A stretch of 64,000 bases of DNA from JBIQKZ01 sp044464765 (GTDB lineage Bacteria > Pseudomonadota > Gammaproteobacteria > Burkholderiales > Burkholderiaceae_B). How positions within the stretch are numbered: position 1 is the first letter of the stretch; each line of letters opens with the position of its first letter. Where the stretch lies: assembly GCA_044464765.1 (NCBI GenBank), contig JBIQKZ010000005.1, forward strand, positions 146,876-210,875, read 5' to 3'. A program made the position numbers and the translations under genes. A model generated the notes under the pieces. It saw nothing but the letters and a program-made list of their open reading frames with translations. It did no database searches and had not been told where the DNA came from. This document shows positions 50,715 through 59,008 of this stretch, piece by piece.

Positions 50715-51914
50715 ATGAGCGAACGTAAACAAACCTTCTTGATTGCCGGGGGCGGCATAGGTGGCGTGACGGCGGCCTTGACGCTGGCAAAGCTGGGCCA
50801 TCCCGTGCACCTTTTTGAGCAGGCCAGCGAAATTAAAGAGATCGGTGCCGGCATCCAGCTTGGCCCGAATGCATTCTATCTGTTCGAGCAGTTGCAGCTG
50901 ACAGACCGCGTGACCGCTCAGGCGGCATTCCCCGACGATCTGGTCATCATGGATAGTCTGTCGGGTGAAGAGGTCACTGCCATCTCGGCAGCCAAGCTTA
51001 TACGTCAACGCTTTGGCTATCCTTACGGGCTGATTCACCGCGCCGACTTGCATGCCATTATGCTGGAAGCCTGCGAGCAATTTCCGCAGATCACCATGCA
51101 CGCGGGCTGCAAGATCACTGACTTCCAGGACCACGGCGATCGCGTGACCGTGCAGATGGAATCTGGCGAAACCTTCGACGGAGACGCGCTCATCGGCGCC
51201 GACGGGCTGTGGTCTAACGTGCGAGCCAAGCTGGTCAACGACGGCCCGCCGCGGGTTTCCGGGCACATTGCCTACCGCGCGGTCTTGCCAATCGAAGACG
51301 TGCCCGAAGCCAATCGTCGCAACGCCATGACCCTGTGGGCCGGTCCCAAGAACCATCTGGTGCATTACCCCCTGCGCGGCGGAAAACTGTACAACCTTGT
51401 TGCCGTGTTCCATAGCGACCGCTACGAAGAAGGTTGGGATTCGTACGGCGATACGGACGAACTGAACGCGCGCTTCCAGGGCGTTGTGCCCGAAGTGAAG
51501 CAGATGCTCGATAAGATCGACTCGTGGCGGATGTGGGTGTTGTGTGATCGTGAACCGATCAGCGACTGGAGCCAAGGCCGCGTGACTTTACTGGGCGATG
51601 CCGCCCATCCCATGCTGCAATACCTGGCTCAAGGGGCTTGCATGGCGATGGAAGATGCTTTTTGCCTGGCCCGCAAGGTCAGCGAATCGGGCGGCGACTT
51701 GCCTGCGGCCTTCCTTGCCTACCAGAAGGCGCGCTATCTGCGTACCGCACGGGTGCAGCTAAGCGCCCGTCTGTATGGCCAGGTGTACCACGCGGCCGGC
51801 GCCACGCGCGATTTGCGCAACGCCTTCCTGCGCAGCCGCACCGCCGAGCAATTCTGCGAAGGCAATGCCTGGCTGTACGACAAGAACGAGTTCCTGCCCA
51901 CCTTGGGATGCTAG
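50715..51914 (+). CDS. FAD-dependent monooxygenase, 3-hydroxybenzoate 6-hydroxylase-like
   Basis: 399 residues from ATG 50715 (MSERKQTFLIAGGGIGGVTAALTL; SD AAGGA just upstream). Group A flavin monooxygenase: GGGIGG dinucleotide motif, the DG motif ALIGADGLWSNVRAKL, and the GD motif GRVTLLGDAAHPMLQYLAQGACMAMEDA. The sequence resembles 3-hydroxybenzoate 6-hydroxylases (making gentisate from 3-hydroxybenzoate) and salicylate hydroxylase relatives. No gentisate dioxygenase or regulator is next to it. Control through the repeats at 50553-50653 is likely. Confidence 0.82.
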   Translation: MSERKQTFLIAGGGIGGVTAALTLAKLGHPVHLFEQASEIKEIGAGIQLGPNAFYLFEQLQLTDRVTAQAAFPDDLVIMDSLSGEEVTAISAAKLIRQRFGYPYGLIHRADLHAIMLEACEQFPQITMHAGCKITDFQDHGDRVTVQMESGETFDGDALIGADGLWSNVRAKLVNDGPPRVSGHIAYRAVLPIEDVPEANRRNAMTLWAGPKNHLVHYPLRGGKLYNLVAVFHSDRYEEGWDSYGDTDELNARFQGVVPEVKQMLDKIDSWRMWVLCDREPISDWSQGRVTLLGDAAHPMLQYLAQGACMAMEDAFCLARKVSESGGDLPAAFLAYQKARYLRTARVQLSARLYGQVYHAAGATRDLRNAFLRSRTAEQFCEGNAWLYDKNEFLPTLGC

Positions 51915-51964
51915 CGCGCGTATAGCGGGTTGCGCGCGGCGTTACGTGTCACCAGACGGCCTTG

Positions 51965-52999
51965 TCACCAAAGCCAATTCCATGGCCAGTGACACGAGAC
52001 GCGCATCTTTAGAGGCAATTGGTTGATCAACCAGCGCTGCGGTAAAGGTTCGTCGGGAACGACGGTTACCAGAAGATCGCGTTTCTGGGCGCTAAAGGCG
52101 GCTCGGATATCGGCCGGCACGCTTTGCGCTCTTTCGGGGTCGTGGGCAATCCGCCCCTTGACGACCTGTCCGTCTGGCAGTTTTACGCACACGGGTTGGC
52201 CGCTTTGCGCATAGTCGGAATGCTTCAGGTCAATAAAGGCGTAAAGGGTGGCATCGGACGCATTGTGCATGCGCAGCAGCAACGTTCCGGGCCCCACGTT
52301 CTCGCCTTCCTGAACCAGAATCTCGGATACTTTGGCGGGCTCGCCGGCGTGGGCTTTCAAGCCGTCAAGCCTTTCCTGAAGCCACTTCTCTTCGGCTGCC
52401 TGCACGATCATCGCGCGTGAGGATTCGTTGTGTTGCGATTGCAGCCTGTTCTGCTGCTGCAAGGTCAGCAGGTCGGCTTGCCGTTGGTCGCGCTCGTTGA
52501 TTGCGGCCGTCAGTTCGCCCTGGGTTGCCGCGCCTTGCCCGACCAGTCGGCGCACCAGGGCCAATCGCTCTTCGGCCCGGTTCAGCTGCGTTTCAAAAAG
52601 ACCTGACAAGCTGCGGGAGGGCATGTCGTCGGTTCTTGGCGACTCGGCCGAAAGGGCGCGTAATTGTTCGACGCGCATCCGCCATTCGGGATTATCCATT
52701 TCAAGAAGCAATTGGCCTTTATCCACGGCGTCTCCCGGTTTGACCAGGATGCTGGTGACTTGGGCGGGGTCACGGGACCGGACGTCTGTCTGGGAAAACA
52801 GGATCTGCGCCGGCATCTCGATAATGAACAGGCTATATCCCAGTTTCAGGGTAAAGACGATGAACGGCGTGGCCACCAGGACCAGAATCAGGTACCAGCG
52901 CAATTTGAAGGCTTGACGCCGGGCCGGTGCATACAATACCTCGATACCGCCGTCCTTGGTCGGCGAGTTTTCCTTTGAGCTCTTGAATCGAATTTTCAT
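51965..52999 (-). CDS. HlyD-type membrane fusion protein
   Basis: 344 residues. A cytoplasmic N-terminus (~32 residues), one membrane segment (WYLILVLVATPFIVFTLKLGYSLFII), a biotinyl-lipoyl-like half (VTSILVKPGDAVDKGQLLLEMDNP), a long alpha-hairpin (~residues 115-215, Gln/Arg/Leu-rich), the second lipoyl half (VSEILVQEGENVGPGTLLLRMHN) and a beta-barrel. Comparable to Alg44 and other adaptor proteins but without a PilZ domain. Last gene of the glycosyltransferase cluster; start overlaps the TolC gene by 4 bp (ATGA). Confidence 0.88.
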   Translation of the reverse strand: MKIRFKSSKENSPTKDGGIEVLYAPARRQAFKLRWYLILVLVATPFIVFTLKLGYSLFIIEMPAQILFSQTDVRSRDPAQVTSILVKPGDAVDKGQLLLEMDNPEWRMRVEQLRALSAESPRTDDMPSRSLSGLFETQLNRAEERLALVRRLVGQGAATQGELTAAINERDQRQADLLTLQQQNRLQSQHNESSRAMIVQAAEEKWLQERLDGLKAHAGEPAKVSEILVQEGENVGPGTLLLRMHNASDATLYAFIDLKHSDYAQSGQPVCVKLPDGQVVKGRIAHDPERAQSVPADIRAAFSAQKRDLLVTVVPDEPLPQRWLINQLPLKMRVSCHWPWNWLW

Positions 53000-55194
53000 G
53001 GCTGCCTGCTGCTGTGACGATGGTAATCAGCCCAATCTTGCCAGTCCACCCCGCGAATCCCTTGAGAGCCGAGGACGGTGCACCATTTGGTCATGCTGTC
53101 TTGAATCTGCGAGGTATCCGCCGTGGCCCAGCTTTCGTCGGGCGGGAGGCCGGCCTCTATGCTTTGCGCCAGGCGAAATGCAATGGCCGGCCAGCGCTGG
53201 GCGGCGGCCTGCATAAGCGCGGTGCTACGGGCGGAATTGCGTGTGTAGACCATCAGGCTGACCGAGGAAATGCCGAGTTTCGGCAATTCGCAGGGCACAC
53301 ATGGGCCGCTTTCCTTGGGAGCGTCGAACCATCGATGATGACTGGATAGTTCAATCGGCCACGGGCTGGCTTTTTGCACGGCGCGCAAGGTATCCAGCCA
53401 GAACGTTAAGCGGGAGTCAGGAACAGGCCAACCCAATTGCTCGACTTCAAGGTCTAGATGCAAACTGGAAAACGGCACGTCGGCCAATGTGCGGATCAGG
53501 AGGATCAGATCTTCGCGATGCTCGGGTGTCATCCAAGCCGGGTCGCCCAATAGTAATGAGACCGTGATGCCGCGATAGCCAGCCGCTTCGATCACACGGC
53601 GCAAGGCCCGCTTGGTATCGGCGATGGCGACAAGCTGTCGGGCATCCAGGCCCAGGTATATTCGCTGCATTCCGGCGGTGCGCAGCGCATCCAGACCCAG
53701 AGCGTGCTGCGGCTCGTCCAGCAAGAAATGGCTATTCCACACATAGGCGCCGATGGTCCAGGGAGGCTGTTTGCCTGGTTCGGCAACGGCTGCGCCGGCG
53801 CCTACAGTCTTTGGCGTCGCGGCGGTGTGCGCAGGGGCTGTGCGCCTATCGGGCGCTTGGCGCACCCCGGCACGTGAAGATTTCCGGGGCCCAGTGTCTG
53901 GTGCCCAGGTAATGGTGCTGTGCCCCAGCAACGCCGTCTGCGTGTGCTCATCGGTGAAGAGCTGTAATGCGGCATTCCGAAGCCAGAGACTGTGCCAGCT
54001 TGCGATTTGGTCCAACTGGGCCTGATAGTAATCACGCTCGGCCGCCTGCCGCAAAATCACGCCATTCTCGTTTTCAACATCGGATCGGGCTATTTGCTCA
54101 AAAAGGCGTACGCGTGCGACGGTGACCTGTTCCTGGCGTTGTGCAAGCGTTTGGTAGGCTTGCCGCTGCGCCCGCAGGGCGGCGCCGATGTCGATCATCA
54201 GCTGGCGACGCTCGGCCTCCCACTGATAGCGGGCGGCTTGATATCGTGCGGCGGCGGCATTTCCTGTTGAGGTTACATGGCCGCCGATTTCGAACGGCAT
54301 GGAAAAGTTCAATGCGGCAATGAAGCTGTTTCCCTGTCGCGACACGCCGCTTCGGCTTTCCAGCGCGTAACCCAGGCTTAACGAGGACTCGATACTGTTG
54401 TACCAGGAACGATCCTTGAGTTGTTGGTTTTCATCAATTGTTATTTGCCGGCTACGCAGGTTGGGGTGTTGATTGATCTGTGCTTGCCAGGCGACCAGCG
54501 GCGCTGGGTCGACATGCAGTGCTACAGGAACGGCGTGAGCATGGGCGGGAAAGGCTTGGCCCGCCAAGACGGCCAGCGCTGCCTCCAGTTCATTCTCGGC
54601 GCTGGCAGCCGTATCGCATCGGCCCTGCAGATCGTTCCATTTCATGCTCTCCGACAAGGCGTCGGAAGTACGCAGCCAGTTGACCTGGCGTTGCTGCTGC
54701 ACCTGGCGCAATGCTGTTTCAGCATGTGGCCGAAGGCGGTCGCAGACGGCATTTTCTTGCTGGGCTCGCCACCAGTCGGCGTAGGTTGTCTTTAACGTCA
54801 GTTGTCGTTCGGCATGGCGCAAGGCAATTTGCAACTGTTTTCGTTGCGCTTCAAATCGAGCGCTGCCCAGCGCATCAAGTTGGCGGCGCAAGGTGCCCAG
54901 AAGCGGAAACCGCAGGCCGACGGCCATATTGCGGCCATAGTAATCATCGATGAGGTTAGCGCTATTGAGTTCGCGATAATGCCCTGCGCCGGCATTCATG
55001 TATAGCTGCGGCCCCGACTCTGTCTTGCGAACGGAAACATCGTCCAGAGACGCCTTGTGCTCGGCCTGCGCCGCGTGTACGGACGGGTCCGTGTCCACGG
55101 TTGCGAGCAGGGTGTCCAGCGATACCGGAGTGGCCGCAGCCGAAGCCGCAATCAACACGCCGGCCAGTAAGCCGCCCAACCACGCACTACGCAT
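52996..55194 (-). CDS. TolC-type outer-membrane factor fused to a TIM-barrel-like domain
   Basis: 732 residues, about 270 more than a TolC. Signal peptide LLAGVLIAASAAA. Residues ~25-425 show the two-repeat helical barrel of outer-membrane efflux proteins (long Gln/Ala/Arg helices, e.g. LTLKTTYADWWRAQQENAV and LMIDIGAALRAQRQAYQTLAQRQEQV). A Pro/Ala/Thr-rich linker (~432-477) leads to a 255-residue domain (TIGAYVWNSHFLLDEPQHAL, GITVSLLLGDPAWMTPEHR, SSLHLDLEVEQLGWPVPDSR, GIRGVDWQDW) that looks like a glycoside-hydrolase-type barrel; Asp581/Glu583 in LHLDLE may be catalytic. Its place is periplasmic or extracellular. Confidence 0.8.
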   Translation of the reverse strand: MRSAWLGGLLAGVLIAASAAATPVSLDTLLATVDTDPSVHAAQAEHKASLDDVSVRKTESGPQLYMNAGAGHYRELNSANLIDDYYGRNMAVGLRFPLLGTLRRQLDALGSARFEAQRKQLQIALRHAERQLTLKTTYADWWRAQQENAVCDRLRPHAETALRQVQQQRQVNWLRTSDALSESMKWNDLQGRCDTAASAENELEAALAVLAGQAFPAHAHAVPVALHVDPAPLVAWQAQINQHPNLRSRQITIDENQQLKDRSWYNSIESSLSLGYALESRSGVSRQGNSFIAALNFSMPFEIGGHVTSTGNAAAARYQAARYQWEAERRQLMIDIGAALRAQRQAYQTLAQRQEQVTVARVRLFEQIARSDVENENGVILRQAAERDYYQAQLDQIASWHSLWLRNAALQLFTDEHTQTALLGHSTITWAPDTGPRKSSRAGVRQAPDRRTAPAHTAATPKTVGAGAAVAEPGKQPPWTIGAYVWNSHFLLDEPQHALGLDALRTAGMQRIYLGLDARQLVAIADTKRALRRVIEAAGYRGITVSLLLGDPAWMTPEHREDLILLIRTLADVPFSSLHLDLEVEQLGWPVPDSRLTFWLDTLRAVQKASPWPIELSSHHRWFDAPKESGPCVPCELPKLGISSVSLMVYTRNSARSTALMQAAAQRWPAIAFRLAQSIEAGLPPDESWATADTSQIQDSMTKWCTVLGSQGIRGVDWQDWADYHRHSSRQP

Positions 55195-56513
55195 TAGAAT
55201 CGCCTACCTTTCTTAAGCACCCACCAAGGGGCCATGCTGCTTTCCTCATGCCCCCGGCGCCACATTTCATTGAGGATGGCAACGGCGCTCCAGCAACGCA
55301 TGATCATCATGAAGATCGGGAATAACGGTAAGAATGGGATGAGCTTCAGGTCTTCCTTTGGACGTTCGGAAACCATGATCAATAGATTAAGGTACAGGAC
55401 GACTGTCACGCTGAAGTACAGCAGATAAATCAGGCCGAACAAGAATACAAATGCAGGCAGGGACAGCATGAAAACAGCCATCAGGGTGTAGGCAACGATG
55501 ACAAACGGCAAGACTATTTGGAACATCATGGCGCTTAGCAGCGTTATTAAAAAGTTTGGCCAACCCAGGATGCGCGGGTTGATGCTGTGCTTATGCTTGC
55601 GGACATACAAAAAATACAGGTCGCCGTCCCAGCGCAAGCGCTGTTTCAAAAATCCCCAGAAAGTTGTGGGGGCGTCCGTATGGCCAACGGCCTCGGGTTC
55701 GAACGGGATGCGGATGGTACGGTTGCGGCTATAGCTTTTGATCCGCAACGTAATGTCCAGGTCTTCGGCGGTATGTGTATCCCAACCACCGATATGCTCC
55801 AGGAAACTGCGTCGGAAGGCGCCAAAGGCCCCGGAGATATTGTTGACGACATTCCATTCCGCCAGGCCGATCTTGGACATGTGAATCGACAGTAGGTATT
55901 CGATCGCCTGCATTCTGGCGGTAAGAGAGGCGCCTGCATTGCGCACGCGAAGGCTTCCGGCTACGGCAGGCACGTCTGGATCGGCGAAATGGCGAACCAT
56001 GGCGGCCACCATGGTGTTGTCAAAGGACGTGTCTCCGTCCAAAGCCATGATGATGTCGCCGTTGGCCTGATCCAGGCCCGCATTCAGCGAAGATACCCGC
56101 CCGCCGCGTTGCCATTTGGCGATAGGGCGCAGATGACGTTTGGGGTGCAGCGACTTGTCGATCTGAAAATTCCTTACGGCATCAAGCGTGGCCGGGTTGC
56201 TGCTGGCGCCGTCCAGGACCGGAATCATTTCAATGTGACCTCGGTAAAGCTGTTCGGTGAGGCTTTGCAGCGTTTTTTCCACATCCTTGCCTTCGCTGTA
56301 ACAGGTAATAATGCAACTGACGGTGGGCGCATACTTGGGGTTGGGCTCCAACGTGCTGATCTTGCGTGTAAACCAGCGGGCCACGCCCAGCAGCACAAAA
56401 ATATTCAAGGGCAATTCGAAAAGCAGGAAGTAGGGAAACAAGAGCATCAGCATGCCCGTAGCTCCGTCACTCTTACCTAGCTCCTGCAGGAAGTAGATGA
56501 AGATGTCATGCAT
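55194..56513 (-). CDS. membrane glycosyltransferase family 2 (processive synthase type)
   Basis: 439 residues. N-terminal membrane segment (~residues 20-47), a cytoplasmic GT-A domain with IITCYSEGKDVEKTLQSL, the DxD-like ALDGDTSF (159-161), TAED (248-251) and QRLRW (291-295), and four C-terminal membrane segments. DxD, TED and Q(Q/R)xRW are the marks of processive beta-glycan synthases such as BcsA, Alg8, PgaC and HasA. It would polymerise and thread a polysaccharide across the inner membrane. Stop and start overlap by one base with the TolC gene; starts 10 bp after the receptor gene. Confidence 0.9.
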   Translation of the reverse strand: MHDIFIYFLQELGKSDGATGMLMLLFPYFLLFELPLNIFVLLGVARWFTRKISTLEPNPKYAPTVSCIITCYSEGKDVEKTLQSLTEQLYRGHIEMIPVLDGASSNPATLDAVRNFQIDKSLHPKRHLRPIAKWQRGGRVSSLNAGLDQANGDIIMALDGDTSFDNTMVAAMVRHFADPDVPAVAGSLRVRNAGASLTARMQAIEYLLSIHMSKIGLAEWNVVNNISGAFGAFRRSFLEHIGGWDTHTAEDLDITLRIKSYSRNRTIRIPFEPEAVGHTDAPTTFWGFLKQRLRWDGDLYFLYVRKHKHSINPRILGWPNFLITLLSAMMFQIVLPFVIVAYTLMAVFMLSLPAFVFLFGLIYLLYFSVTVVLYLNLLIMVSERPKEDLKLIPFLPLFPIFMMIMRCWSAVAILNEMWRRGHEESSMAPWWVLKKGRRF

Positions 56514-56523
56514 TACGATGTCG

Positions 56524-57978
56524 CTAGAATAATTGGCTGGTCAGACGCGCAATCAAAAGCTCGGGGCTTTCTTCGCTGGATACTCCGTCAACGGCTGAAT
56601 ACCAGGTGGTGCGAATCTGGATAGTGCCATCGACCAGCGTTAAAAGCTCACTCAACTCACCGAGCCGCGCCACCACCCGCTGCGCGCCATTTGCATCGGT
56701 TTCCGGAAGGAACAACCAGATGATATCGTCGGTGGTGCGTGTGCAGCGATCCGTGTCCCGAATAAGTTCCGCCAGGCGGGCCACGATGGAATCAAGCAGG
56801 GCATAGCCTCGGCGCTCGCCCAGTTGTTCCAGGGTGGGGCGCAGGTCGACTATACGCATGCCGACGATAGAGAAAACCGAGTCCTTATAGCGTCTTTTAA
56901 TATCAAGCATCCAGCCCAGCAGCAGCATGAACGGTTCGCGCTTTAGCAAACCCTGGAAGTCGAAGTGGGCTTCGATATTGAAATCGGCTTCTAACAGACC
57001 TTGCCGGCAACGCAAACGCCCGAATTCGGTTAGCTGGAAATCGTGCACCTCGCGTACCTTGAGCTCCTCGGGCAGGTGGATTTCTCCGCAATCCAGGCAC
57101 CGCACCTGCACCAGGGCGTCCACAAAGAATGCCTGGCAGTCGCGGCAGCGATAGTTTTCCATGGGCCGGTCATAATCACTGCCAATGTGGCGTAACTGGG
57201 TTAGACAGTTGGGGCAGAATAGTCCACGGTCCTTCATAAACTTTTCTTGCGGCCCGACATGACCGCACACAAAGCAGTGCAACGAAGGTTGTCGCTCGAT
57301 TGACAAGCTCTGGCAATCGGGGCATACATCGACATAGTTCAAATGTCCTGAGTTGCAATGCATGCACAAGCGCACCCGGTCGACCAGTTGGCGGGTGCTG
57401 ATCCAGTTTTGCTGGGCGGCGAACTGCAATACCCAAAAAGTGTCTTGTTCGATGACCGAGGTTTTAAGCGATTCAACCAGGGGATAGCTGTACAAATCCT
57501 TCTGGCTTGGCGTGCGCACGGCGTGTAATAAGCGGTGTGGGCCCACCCATAGCCAGGACAGCAAGCGCGATTCCAGGCTGGCGTCGGCCAGCGCGTGCTC
57601 GATTCCGAGATAGCGCTGGCGCCAGATGCGCACATCTTGAGACATCTGTTCCCGTTCGTGTGGAACCAGGCCATCGCTTAAGGCGCGTCCGATGTCACTG
57701 GGGTGTTGGGTAACGTAAATCAGCGAGTGAGAATACAGTTCGTGGCTACGCAACCGCCTAAGCGATGCTTCCGCTTGAGCGGGGGGCTGGTCGAGTACGA
57801 CGGCGTCGTAGCGCTCTGTTGAAAGCAAAGCGGCGACATCGGCATAGGGTGCCGAAATGTCATCCAGCCTGTTGTATGCACCAAAGCCAATTTTGGCGAT
57901 GCGGATCGCGGTCATTGCGTAATCGCTATTTCGCGGCAAGGCGGAGCTATGGGGTTCTGGCCCATATTCTTGGGGCAT
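56524..57978 (-). CDS. Zn-ribbon protein with degenerate GGDEF domain (c-di-GMP receptor candidate)
   Basis: 484 residues from ATG 57978 (MPQEYGPEPH; the alternative MTAIRIAK at 57915 has no better ribosome site). N-terminal ~200 residues resemble a receiver-like or unknown fold. Residues 205-297 hold twelve Cys as six C-x2-C pairs (CMHC, CPDC, CFVC, CPNC, CRDC, CLDC), i.e. three zinc ribbons, like the TackOD1 type. The C-terminus (~345-484) is a GGDEF domain whose active site reads TDDII (416-420), so it cannot make c-di-GMP, while RDTD (407-410) keeps the RxxD I-site at the normal spacing. Likely senses c-di-GMP for the downstream synthase, as PelD does. Confidence 0.78.
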   Translation of the reverse strand: MPQEYGPEPHSSALPRNSDYAMTAIRIAKIGFGAYNRLDDISAPYADVAALLSTERYDAVVLDQPPAQAEASLRRLRSHELYSHSLIYVTQHPSDIGRALSDGLVPHEREQMSQDVRIWRQRYLGIEHALADASLESRLLSWLWVGPHRLLHAVRTPSQKDLYSYPLVESLKTSVIEQDTFWVLQFAAQQNWISTRQLVDRVRLCMHCNSGHLNYVDVCPDCQSLSIERQPSLHCFVCGHVGPQEKFMKDRGLFCPNCLTQLRHIGSDYDRPMENYRCRDCQAFFVDALVQVRCLDCGEIHLPEELKVREVHDFQLTEFGRLRCRQGLLEADFNIEAHFDFQGLLKREPFMLLLGWMLDIKRRYKDSVFSIVGMRIVDLRPTLEQLGERRGYALLDSIVARLAELIRDTDRCTRTTDDIIWLFLPETDANGAQRVVARLGELSELLTLVDGTIQIRTTWYSAVDGVSSEESPELLIARLTSQLF

Positions 57979-57995
57979 GACCTTGCGTCTGGGGC

Positions 57996-58916
57996 TTAAG
58001 TGTATCCGCTTTGATGGCCGTAGGCATGAAGCAGGAATTGTTGAAACGCCTCGGCCGGTTTGGAAAGCACTTGGCCGGGGTGCCAGATGATTCCGGCATC
58101 CATGTGGGGGACTGTGTCGACGATGGGGCGTGTTTCTATTTGCTTGCCTTCCAGCGACCAAGGGCGAAAGACCATGTCCGACAAAATCGTTACGCCAAAC
58201 GTATGGGCAACCAAGCCGCGTAGGGCCTCAATGGACGATGTGCGGAACCCGATATTGGGTTCAATGCCTTTGGCCCGCCAGTACTGTAAAGCTGAACGTT
58301 CACCTTCATCCGAAGTAAGCAAGATGTAGGGATACTTCGTGATGTCGAGCAGGGACAGCGTGGTCTTCTCGGCCAATGGGTGCGTAGGCGACACCCAAAG
58401 CTGACGCCTTGAGCGTAGCAGCACAGCCCGGCCGAAACGCTTGATGCCTGTAATGTTGGACAGGATAACCACGCCAAGATCGACCCGCCCTTCCAATACC
58501 GCCTGCTGGATTTCCGCGCGCTCCATGTCGTGCAGATCGATCTCGACATCCGGGTAGGTGGCGCGAAAGCGGGCGAGCAAGTCGGGAAGAAAATAGCCTA
58601 GCAAGGTATAGCTGGCCGCGATGCGAACCGTGCCGCGCATGGCTTTATCGCGCAATCGAGGCAGGAACGCGGCGCCCTTGACCGCATCGAGGATATGGCG
58701 GGCATGGCGTGCGAACTCCTCGCCGTCCGTAGTCAGCGCCACGCCGTGCGGCAGGCGCTTGAAAAGCGCCACCCCCAGCTCTGCCTCCAGGGCAAGCACA
58801 CCATTTGTGATTGCGGACTGCGAGACATGCTCGTTGGTCGCCGCAGCCGAGAAGCGGCCTGAGTCGGCAGCTGCCACGAAGTAGCGCAGTTGCCTGAGTG
58901 TGATATTGCGTGACAT
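57996..58916 (-). CDS. LysR-type transcriptional regulator
   Basis: 306 residues. N-terminal winged helix ITLRQLRYFVAAADSGRFSAAATNEHVSQSAITNGVLALEAELG, then a type 2 periplasmic-like effector domain. It is divergent from the indolepyruvate oxidoreductase (92 bp apart), the usual target arrangement for a LysR activator. Its stop is 17 bp ahead of the degenerate-GGDEF gene on the same strand, so read-through into the polysaccharide cluster is possible. Confidence 0.9.
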   Translation of the reverse strand: MSRNITLRQLRYFVAAADSGRFSAAATNEHVSQSAITNGVLALEAELGVALFKRLPHGVALTTDGEEFARHARHILDAVKGAAFLPRLRDKAMRGTVRIAASYTLLGYFLPDLLARFRATYPDVEIDLHDMERAEIQQAVLEGRVDLGVVILSNITGIKRFGRAVLLRSRRQLWVSPTHPLAEKTTLSLLDITKYPYILLTSDEGERSALQYWRAKGIEPNIGFRTSSIEALRGLVAHTFGVTILSDMVFRPWSLEGKQIETRPIVDTVPHMDAGIIWHPGQVLSKPAEAFQQFLLHAYGHQSGYT

Positions 58917-59008
58917 TCGTTTTCCTAATACCTGCGTCCAGTATTTGTGATTTTACGTTATCTGATCGCCTACTTATACTTGTCCGAATAGCGGTATGGA
59001 GGTACGGC

